From: CAZVJA01 sp964626885
GTDB lineage: Bacteria; Planctomycetota; Planctomycetia; Planctomycetales; Planctomycetaceae
Assembly (NCBI GenBank): GCA_964626885.1
Contig: CAZVJA010000288.1
Location: 1-5,199, forward strand
DNA length: 5,199 bases
Direction: 5' to 3'
In this document: one piece after another, positions 1 through 5,199 of the stretch
Layout: every line of letters begins with the position of its first letter
How positions within the stretch are numbered: the first letter of the stretch is position 1
Made by a program: the position numbers and the translations under genes
Notes under the pieces: generated by a model
What the model saw: only the letters and a program-made list of their open reading frames with translations
The model's database searches: none
What the model was told of the DNA's origin: nothing

Positions 1-2516
1 TGCTGGAACAGGAACTCTTTCGAGTTCAGGATCGCCCAGCCGATGTCTTCGAGCGCCTGGCGGCGGTCGGTGTTCGCGGCGATGTGCTTCTTCGACGCGT
101 CCAGCTCCTCGGCGGCGGGCTTTCGCGACAAGGCCGAGAGATACAGCGTGGCGATGATGTCGTCGTCCGACTTCTGCTCCTTGATCATCGCGGCGATGCG
201 GCCGTTGTCGGCGCGGAGTTTGTTGTGCACCACCGGGCCGTTGATCATCTGCAGCGCCTGCGACAAGTTCGATTCACTCGAACGTTCGCACTGGCAGGCC
301 ATCTCGCGCTGCGGCTGGCCGAAGATCTTGAGGAAGTAGTGATCGGTCGGCGGATCGGGAAGGGCCACCGCCCGCGTGCCGGAGGGGAGCCCAGCGAAGG
401 ACTCCTGCACTCCCGTCACGTGGCAGATGCCGTCGAGCAATTGCTCGGCCGTCAATAGCCGCGTGGTGGCGTGCGAGGCGTAGATTTCGTCGTCCTTGTT
501 GAAGTCGTTCTTCCGGCTGCTGAGCTGATAAATGCGGCTGTTCATGATCGTCTTGATCGCCCATTTCTGGCTGAAATGGTTGGCGACGAACTGCTTCGTC
601 AACTCGTCGAGCAGCTTGGCATTCGACGGGGGATTGGAATCGCGGAAGTCATCGACCGGCTCGACGATACCGCGCCCCATCAGGTGTCCCCAGATGCGGT
701 TGACCGACGCCTTCGCGAAAAAGGGATTGTCGGCCGAGGTAAGCCAGTCGGCGAAGACCTTGCGGCGGTCCATCTCGTCGGGAACGTCAACATCCCCCTT
801 GAGGAGCAGATGGACTTTCATCGTCTGGCCGGTGCGCGGCTGCTGAATCTCGCCCGAATGCTGGGCGAAGATGACTTCTTCATCAGCGGTTGTTCCTCCA
901 GGCTTGCGGCCGACGCGGGTGAAGGCGGCGGCGATGCCGTAGTAGTTGTTCTGCGTCCAGCGCTCGAACGGATGGTTGTGGCACTTCGCGCATTGAATGC
1001 GGATGCCGAGGAACAGCTGCGCGGTGGTTTCGGTGGCGTCGTTGGGATCGCGGCTGGCCCGCCAGTAATTCGCGGCGGGGTTTTCATAAACGCTGCCGCT
1101 GGCAGTCAGAAGTTCGCGGGCGAATTGGTCGAGCGGCTTGTCGTTGCGGACACTTTCGTAAATCCAGCGGCGGAACTTGTGCACGCCGGAAGCCTGCAGC
1201 TTCTTGCTGTTCGAGCGGAGAATGTCGCTCCACTTGAGAGTCCAGAACTCGGCGAAGTCATCGCTTTCGACCAGCTTGTCGATGAGCTTGGCCCGTTTAT
1301 CGGCCGACATGTCGGCCAGATACGCGGCGGCCTCGTCGACGCGCGGCAGGCGGCCGGTGGTGTCGAGATAGGCCCGGCGGACGAATTCCTCATCGGTGCA
1401 GAGGTCCGACGGGAGAATCTGCAATTGCTTCAACTTCTCGAAGACCAGATCGTCGATGAAGTTGTTCGGCTTGGGATCGTTCCAGGTGAAGCCCTTAATG
1501 TCTTCGAGGAAAGTGATGTAACTGGTCGACATTTTGTCGAGATAGCGGGCGAGGACGGCGGTTTCGCCGCGGCCAACTTTTTCGACGAGACCTTTTTCGG
1601 AGACGGTGCCAACCGACTCGCTGGACGAACTGAAGACTGTGAGGGCCGTGATGTCGCGGACGCTGCCATCGCTAAAATGCCCATCCACGCGAAGCTGTTG
1701 GCGATTCCCCGCCTGATGAAAGACTCGAGCGGAGGGTTGGACCTCGATCTTCACGAGATTCGGCACGTTGGGCGCGTCGAGTTGCATTCCCTCGGCGATC
1801 CAGTCGTGCAGGGCGTTGTAGGATGCATCCCCTTTATGAAGCCGGCGCCCGCCCCCGTGGCCGACTTCCATCAGCGGCTTTTTGAGGATCAAGCTTTCGG
1901 CGGGGTTCATGATGTTCGTCCGCCGGCCGAAGAACTCGGTGCGGAGCGTCATGATGTCGAGCGGGGGATCGAACGCTCGCAGCGAGAGGCGGAAGCCCGC
2001 TTTTCCCGACGGAGAGCCGTGGCAGGCTCCCATGTTGCAGCCCGATTTCGTGAGGGCGGCGAGTGTTTCATTCTTGAAGCTGACGGGAGCAGGAGATCCC
2101 ATGCCCGTCACGCTGACGTCGACCGCGCTCGATTGCTTGCCGATGGTCGCGGTGATTTTCGCTGTACCGTCGGCCACCGGGAGAGCCACGGTGCCGTCGA
2201 TCTTCACAATATTCGGGTCGGACGAAGTGAATTGTACATCCGCGGTGAGATCGCGGACGTCGTCCGAGCCGTATTGTCCCGAGACGATGAGTTGCTGCCG
2301 GCTGCGATGACCCCGGAGTTCGAACTTGCCTGGCTCGAGAGTGAGGCCGGTCGGTTCGGCGACGGTGACCGCGGGTTTCTCGGCCGGCTTTTGCTCGGGT
2401 TCTTTCTTGTCTTCGGCAAGCGCGGTGACACTCAATGTGAGTGCGACCGTGATCGCCAAGCCACCAAACAGAAACCGCACGGAACCACAACTGTCAGGAC
2501 GCCAGTGCCGCATCAT
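1..2516 (-). CDS. Secreted planctomycete DUF1549/DUF1553 protein with Ig-like segments and two heme-c-type motifs (3' end outside window)
   Basis: The frame is open without a stop from ATG 2516 to the left edge: 838 full codons plus two bases. Residues 1-34 look like a signal peptide (hydrophobic core about 15-33, cleavage after ALA). Two Big_2-like Ig segments lie at about 57-138 and 254-345. Between them is a CNMGACHG motif (C160, C165, H166; CX4CH), followed by GKAGF and HGGGRR (H220). DUF1549 (PSCyt2) spans about 350-560 and includes CAKCHNHPFERWT (C509, C512, H513). DUF1553 (PSD1) spans about 583-835, with NRIWGHLMGRGIV and, near its end, the CQCERS motif (C741, C743). Family function is unknown. 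The CXXCH and CX4CH motifs suggest covalent heme c, attached after export; this is inference. The reading frame ends NSKEFLFQ, which resembles the usual C-terminus of the family, so little is missing. It lies 106 nt downstream of the PPC-domain gene and is probably cotranscribed with it. No upstream in-frame ATG precedes the in-frame TGA at 2574-2576. Confidence 0.95.
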   Translation of the reverse strand, partial: MMRHWRPDSCGSVRFLFGGLAITVALTLSVTALAEDKKEPEQKPAEKPAVTVAEPTGLTLEPGKFELRGHRSRQQLIVSGQYGSDDVRDLTADVQFTSSDPNIVKIDGTVALPVADGTAKITATIGKQSSAVDVSVTGMGSPAPVSFKNETLAALTKSGCNMGACHGSPSGKAGFRLSLRAFDPPLDIMTLRTEFFGRRTNIMNPAESLILKKPLMEVGHGGGRRLHKGDASYNALHDWIAEGMQLDAPNVPNLVKIEVQPSARVFHQAGNRQQLRVDGHFSDGSVRDITALTVFSSSSESVGTVSEKGLVEKVGRGETAVLARYLDKMSTSYITFLEDIKGFTWNDPKPNNFIDDLVFEKLKQLQILPSDLCTDEEFVRRAYLDTTGRLPRVDEAAAYLADMSADKRAKLIDKLVESDDFAEFWTLKWSDILRSNSKKLQASGVHKFRRWIYESVRNDKPLDQFARELLTASGSVYENPAANYWRASRDPNDATETTAQLFLGIRIQCAKCHNHPFERWTQNNYYGIAAAFTRVGRKPGGTTADEEVIFAQHSGEIQQPRTGQTMKVHLLLKGDVDVPDEMDRRKVFADWLTSADNPFFAKASVNRIWGHLMGRGIVEPVDDFRDSNPPSNAKLLDELTKQFVANHFSQKWAIKTIMNSRIYQLSSRKNDFNKDDEIYASHATTRLLTAEQLLDGICHVTGVQESFAGLPSGTRAVALPDPPTDHYFLKIFGQPQREMACQCERSSESNLSQALQMINGPVVHNKLRADNGRIAAMIKEQKSDDDIIATLYLSALSRKPAAEELDASKKHIAANTDRRQALEDIGWAILNSKEFLFQ

Positions 2517-2622
2517 TCGTCCTCCGTCAATCCGTTGTTTCTTAACGCGGAGTTCACACCCGCGAAGTGTCAGTCATCAACAAATCTGCAATCACCTATC
2601 CGTTAGTTAACGTTCTCTCGAA
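2517..2622 (-). other. Intergenic spacer within a probable two-gene operon
   Basis: This 106-nt gap separates the stop of the PPC-domain gene from the start of the DUF1549/DUF1553 gene, both on the minus strand. I see no hairpin followed by a T-run and no convincing -35/-10 pair, so read-through from the upstream gene is the simplest model. A short 5-bp GC stem (2546-2550 with 2560-2564, 9-nt loop) lies about 20 nt before the ribosome binding site. It has no T-tract after it and may be chance. Confidence 0.5.
2521..2525 (-). promoter_or_regulatory. Ribosome binding site GGAGG of the DUF1549/DUF1553 gene
   Basis: GGAGG stands 4 nt before ATG 2516 and 7 nt before the adjacent in-frame ATG 2513. 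The longer spacing is more usual, so translation may start at the second Met. The two choices differ by one residue and leave the signal peptide unchanged. Confidence 0.8.
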
Positions 2623-4926
2623 TCATTCGACGGTCAGCCCCACGGCGGGAGAGGTGGCCGAATACTTCACCTTGTCAGCCATCGTTGTTCCCTGAACCGT
2701 GATATTGTTGACCGATCCTGTTTGTGCATCTTCGGTTACGCTCAGCTGAATTTCAAGCTCACTCTTATCGGCGGGGATTTTTGCCTCGGCGGCGGTCACC
2801 CCTTTCGGCAGGTTTTGGAAGGCCAGGACAATCTCACCCGAAAAGGCGGGATTTCGTTCAACCTTTACCTTCACCTTGAGATTTCCCTTGCGAGCAACCT
2901 TCGCCGGGCCGGGGTCGATCGTCAATTTGAACGGCTCGTCGAGCTTGAGCGTTACTCCCGGTGCCGCCTGCTGGTGCGTCGCGTCTCCTTTTTTGAGCGA
3001 CCCGAGAAGCACGCCGGTGAACTCTCCCAGCGGCGCCTTATTGTCGGCGGAGAGAACGATCGCGATTTCGTTCGCGTCCTTTGGAATCGGCTTCAGTTCC
3101 ACCGTAATTCCCGGGGGAAGGCCGTTCTTTTCCGGTGTCGTCGCCAATGCAATTTCTTCGGTGAAGTCCTTTTGTCGTTCGGCGATCACTTTCACGGTAG
3201 CTTTCAAATCGCGGCCAAAGGTGATGACCGCCGGTTCGGTTCGCAGCACGAAATTCGGTTTCGGGCCAACACCGACCGCCACCGCTTCTTCCAAACTTGC
3301 GGGGGGCCATGGCAGGGCGTTCCATTGTCCCTTCAGCGCGTCGTCGATGTTCGCGACCGCCTTGATTTCCGTTTCTCCCTGTTTGCCGCTGCCGACGATT
3401 TTCACCGAGAAGACCTTTCCGCCGGCGGCGTCGGGAGCCGTTTTGACCGTGAGGACAACGCTGTTCGTTCCGGGTCCGATGACCGTTGGAACAGACGTCA
3501 CTCCGGCCGGAGGATTCTCCAGGTTGACCGCGATAGGTCCGTTATAGCCTTTACGTACCGCGGTCACGGTGATGAACGCCGTTCCGCCGGCGGCGATGTT
3601 GACGTTATCGCTCGAAGCGGCCAGCGTGAAGCCAGGCGTGGAAGGGGTCACTTCAATGCGATAGGCGAACTGGCTGCCGCCGCGGAGCGTCAGGTCTTCC
3701 ACCTCCAGCGTGTAATCTCCGTCGGCTGGAAAGCTGTACTGGAATGAGCCATCCTTCGGAGCACTGTCTTCGGCCTCGGCCACTTTCTTGCCATCTGCCT
3801 GAAACAGCTTGAGCACCAGGTCGCTCGGCGAGCCGGCGCTGCGGGTGACGGCCGTGAAGTCGAAGGTTTGTCCTTTCTTGGCGGCGAAGATATAGCGGTC
3901 GCGGTCATTCTGCTTGTCGAGCCGGCCGTTGACGTTCGCCCCGAGTTCGATGCGCGTTGCTTTATCGGCTGTGTCATTCGGCTCCGCTTCGAGGGCTTCG
4001 GCGGCGTTGCCGATCGTCAAAACCGCGAACCCACTGCATTGCCCGTTCGGGAACTTCGCGCCGACGTTCTTCCAGGCCTGCGGCCAATCGGCGGGAATTT
4101 TCATCGCGATGGGCTCTAGACCTTCGACATGCGAGCCGGCAAAGGTGACCGCGACATCGCTGCCGCGCTTTGCACCCATGGGGTAGGGGACCGTCACGCA
4201 GGGAAAGTCGCCCATTCGGAGGCGATAGAAGAAGCCGCCCCCCTGATACCGAACGTCGCTCACTTCAACGATGTAATCTCCCGCCGTTGCGAACGTGTAC
4301 GAGAGCTGCGAGTCCCCCATCAGGCCGGGTTCGTCATCGCTGTAGGTCAACTCGCGGCCGTTGGCGTCGAGCACGCGAATAAGCGGATCGAGCGGAGAGC
4401 CGAGCCGCCGCGCGAGAACTTCGATTGAGACTCGCTGACCCGCCGCGACCGTGAACTTGTAATAGTCCCGCGCAAGCGAATCGACGGAGCCGTCGACCGC
4501 GCAAGGGAGCGTCACCGCTTGAGCAGCCAAAGGCTGCTTGTTCCCCGCCTGCTGGGCGATGGTTGGAAGGTCATCAACAGTGAAGAGGCGCAACGGTGAC
4601 ACGCCTCCGGGAGTTGCCACCCGCACACCGTAAATGCCGACCGGTGTTTCCGGCGGCACGACGAAGCGGTAACTCACCTCGCCGGCGTTCTTGCCGTTGT
4701 CAGCGACATCGGGTGTCAGCGCGGCTTGGCAGGGAAAGCCGGTCCACAGGTCGGAGGCTCCCGAGAGATTGCCGCCGCGGATCTTGACGTCCACAGTCTG
4801 CCCCGGCTGCACTGCCTGGGGGGAGAAACTACTAATCGATGGAACCTGGGCCGTCACAGTAGTGGCTGCGAGGGACGATGCGACAAACAATGCAATCGAC
4901 AACGAAGCGCGCACAACAACAGGCAT
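2623..4926 (-). CDS. Secreted PPC-domain protein with TIG-like and three tandem Ig-like repeats, no protease domain
   Basis: The protein has 767 residues. Residues 1-26 form a signal peptide (MPVVVRASLSIALFVASS, cleavage near VTA/Q). A TIG-like beta-sandwich spans about 29-118 (SISSFSPQAVQPGQ start). PPC domain 1 spans about 125-238 (DYYKFTVAAGQ, SDDEPG, GDYIVEVSD). A second TIG-like linker follows at 239-312 (GAKRGSDVAVTFAGSHVEG). PPC domain 2 spans 314-428 (EPNDTADKA, DRDRYIFAAKKGQ, GDYTLEVED). Three related Ig-like repeats lie at about 433-512, 559-643 and 666-747. Four cysteines remain after export (C66, C142, C243, C297). PPC domains usually sit at the end of secreted peptidases, but no catalytic domain is present, so a label such as subtilase would be wrong. 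The likely role is binding or scaffolding outside the cytoplasm; this is inference. The start at 4926 is chosen over an in-frame TTG at 5076 because it has a ribosome binding site, begins directly at the signal peptide, and the TTG lies inside the predicted -35 box. Confidence 0.93.
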   Translation of the reverse strand: MPVVVRASLSIALFVASSLAATTVTAQVPSISSFSPQAVQPGQTVDVKIRGGNLSGASDLWTGFPCQAALTPDVADNGKNAGEVSYRFVVPPETPVGIYGVRVATPGGVSPLRLFTVDDLPTIAQQAGNKQPLAAQAVTLPCAVDGSVDSLARDYYKFTVAAGQRVSIEVLARRLGSPLDPLIRVLDANGRELTYSDDEPGLMGDSQLSYTFATAGDYIVEVSDVRYQGGGFFYRLRMGDFPCVTVPYPMGAKRGSDVAVTFAGSHVEGLEPIAMKIPADWPQAWKNVGAKFPNGQCSGFAVLTIGNAAEALEAEPNDTADKATRIELGANVNGRLDKQNDRDRYIFAAKKGQTFDFTAVTRSAGSPSDLVLKLFQADGKKVAEAEDSAPKDGSFQYSFPADGDYTLEVEDLTLRGGSQFAYRIEVTPSTPGFTLAASSDNVNIAAGGTAFITVTAVRKGYNGPIAVNLENPPAGVTSVPTVIGPGTNSVVLTVKTAPDAAGGKVFSVKIVGSGKQGETEIKAVANIDDALKGQWNALPWPPASLEEAVAVGVGPKPNFVLRTEPAVITFGRDLKATVKVIAERQKDFTEEIALATTPEKNGLPPGITVELKPIPKDANEIAIVLSADNKAPLGEFTGVLLGSLKKGDATHQQAAPGVTLKLDEPFKLTIDPGPAKVARKGNLKVKVKVERNPAFSGEIVLAFQNLPKGVTAAEAKIPADKSELEIQLSVTEDAQTGSVNNITVQGTTMADKVKYSATSPAVGLTVE

Positions 4927-4928
4927 CA

Positions 4929-4953
4929 GCGGTTTCTCCGTAAAACGGACCGC
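4929..4953 (-). promoter_or_regulatory. Possible hairpin enclosing the ribosome binding site
   Basis: On the transcript strand an outer GCGGT/ACCGC pairing (4949-4953 with 4929-4933) encloses an inner CCGT/ACGG pairing (4945-4948 with 4938-4941, 3-nt loop). The inner stem takes up part of GGAGA and the outer arm ends 2 nt before the start codon. The arms are short, so stability is uncertain; it could be chance in GC-rich sequence. Confidence 0.35.
4935..4939 (-). promoter_or_regulatory. Ribosome binding site GGAGA of the PPC-domain gene
   Basis: GGAGA ends 8 nt before ATG 4926 and supports that start. Two of its G residues fall in the inner stem of a possible hairpin at 4929-4953, so access to it may depend on RNA folding. 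Confidence 0.7.
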
Positions 4954-4975
4954 ACTGCCGGGCCAGCCGGCAGTG
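4953..4975 (-). promoter_or_regulatory. Perfect 9-bp stem-loop in the 5' leader
   Basis: CACTGCCGG (4953-4961) and CCGGCAGTG (4967-4975) are perfect inverted repeats with a 5-nt loop. The hairpin stands 13 nt upstream of the GGAGA site, between the predicted promoter and the PPC-domain gene. It is not followed directly by a T-run on either strand: on the minus strand TTTT comes only 7 nt later and is part of the next hairpin. A leader structure (mRNA stability, translation control or protein binding) is more likely than a terminator. It could also act as DNA, as an operator palindrome. Confidence 0.6.
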
Positions 4976-4985
4976 GCATCCCCCC

Positions 4986-5014
4986 GAGAAGAGACCGTCA
5001 CGACAGCCCTTCTC
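4986..5014 (-). promoter_or_regulatory. Weaker stem-loop in the 5' leader
   Basis: GAGAAG (4986-4991) pairs with CTTCTC (5009-5014) across a 17-nt loop. It lies upstream of the 9-bp hairpin within the predicted leader. Six base pairs with a long loop is modest support, and it is listed mainly because three inverted repeats follow each other in about 90 nt. Confidence 0.3.
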
Positions 5015-5046
5015 ACCGGGAACTCATCGACATTCGTTGATCCTTC

Positions 5047-5076
5047 ATCATACGGAGGCCGGACCGGGGGCGTCAA
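5047..5076 (-). promoter_or_regulatory. Predicted sigma70-type promoter of the PPC/DUF1549 operon
   Basis: TTGACG (5071-5076) and TATGAT (5047-5052) are separated by 18 nt. Each matches the sigma70 consensus at five of six bases. Transcription would start near 5038-5041 and leave a leader of about 114 nt. Position and strand fit the PPC-domain gene. Planctomycete promoters are less well studied than those of Escherichia coli, so this is a sequence match rather than an established site. Confidence 0.6.
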
Positions 5077-5199
5077 AGCAAAAGGGGGAATCAGTGGGTG
5101 GCAATCTTCGATATGGCTTCAGGCGCTCGGGCGTCAGGAAGACGAGGGGTTAGCGACTGTCTTGGTTTTCAAGTGGATGGTAGAGGATTTTTCCAGGGT
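5077..5199. other. Right-edge region with no supported gene
   Basis: No coding region can be supported here. On the minus strand one frame is open from the edge for 21 codons to a TGA at 5134-5136 and could be the tail of an upstream gene. The other two minus frames stop sooner. On the plus strand a frame is open from ATG 5113 to the edge but has no ribosome binding site. No terminator hairpin with a T-tract is visible. Confidence 0.4.

Noticed and set aside
84..458. 124-codon plus-strand frame at the left edge
   Set aside because: It is the in-register antisense of the DUF1553 part of the sense gene and has no recognisable domain of its own.
2068..2490. 140-codon minus-strand frame overlapping the start of the DUF1549/DUF1553 gene
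   Set aside because: It is a shifted frame of the same gene. The product is Arg/His rich and lacks any recognisable domain, while the main frame gives a signal peptide and Ig-like segment.
2546..2564. Short GC hairpin in the intergenic gap as a terminator between the two genes
   Set aside because: Only 5 bp with a 9-nt loop and no T-run after it on the minus strand; it would not stop transcription by the intrinsic route.
2722..3747. 341-codon open frame on the plus strand opposite the PPC-domain gene
   Set aside because: The product is rich in Arg, Gly and His, has no recognisable domain, and lies fully antisense to a well-supported gene. Similar shorter plus-strand frames at 2876-3547 and 3868-4428 are rejected for the same reason.
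5013..5033. Six-codon leader peptide (M-S-M-S-S-R) on the minus strand with AAGGA at 5041-5045 in front
   Set aside because: AAGGA falls between the predicted -10 box and the transcription start, so it would be mostly absent from the mRNA. The reading frame has no run of regulatory codons. It would become interesting again only if the real transcript starts further upstream.
4927..5076. N-terminal extension of the PPC-domain protein from an in-frame TTG at 5076 (50 extra residues)
   Set aside because: The TTG is part of the predicted -35 box, the extension has no ribosome binding site and would bury the signal peptide behind a charged stretch. ATG 4926 has GGAGA at proper spacing and starts directly at the signal peptide.
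5113..5199. Start of a plus-strand gene at ATG 5113 or ATG 5177
   Set aside because: Neither has a ribosome binding site, and 29 or 7 codons to the edge give no recognisable protein.

Overview
The window reads as a piece of a planctomycete genome. The GC-rich coding sequence, and above all a secreted protein joining Ig-like segments, cytochrome-c-type cysteine/histidine motifs, DUF1549 (PSCyt2) and DUF1553 (PSD1), preceded by a secreted pre-peptidase-C-terminal (PPC) domain protein, are hallmarks of Planctomycetes and are rare elsewhere. No species can be named from this alone.

Both genes lie on the minus strand, so transcription runs from right to left. At the right end, 5077-5199 holds no convincing gene. 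A good sigma70-type promoter (TTGACG, 18 nt, TATGAT; 5047-5076) is followed by a leader of about 114 nt (about 4927-5040) with three possible hairpins, the last of which overlaps the ribosome binding site. Gene 1 (4926-2623) encodes a 767-residue exported beta-sandwich protein: a TIG-like segment, two PPC domains and three tandem Ig-like repeats, with no protease domain. After 106 nt without a visible terminator or promoter comes gene 2 (2516 to beyond base 1), an exported DUF1549/DUF1553 protein of at least 838 residues with a CX4CH and a CXXCH heme-type motif. Its C-terminus lies at or just outside the left edge.

The two genes probably form one operon, whose next gene would lie left of the window. 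Both products carry signal peptides, so they would meet outside the cytoplasm. A reasonable but unproven picture is a periplasmic, heme-bearing DUF1549/DUF1553 protein working with an adhesive or scaffolding beta-sandwich partner. The biochemical function of both families is unknown. This pairing is ordinary for planctomycetes, and I see no CRISPR array, insertion sequence, RNA gene or defence system here.
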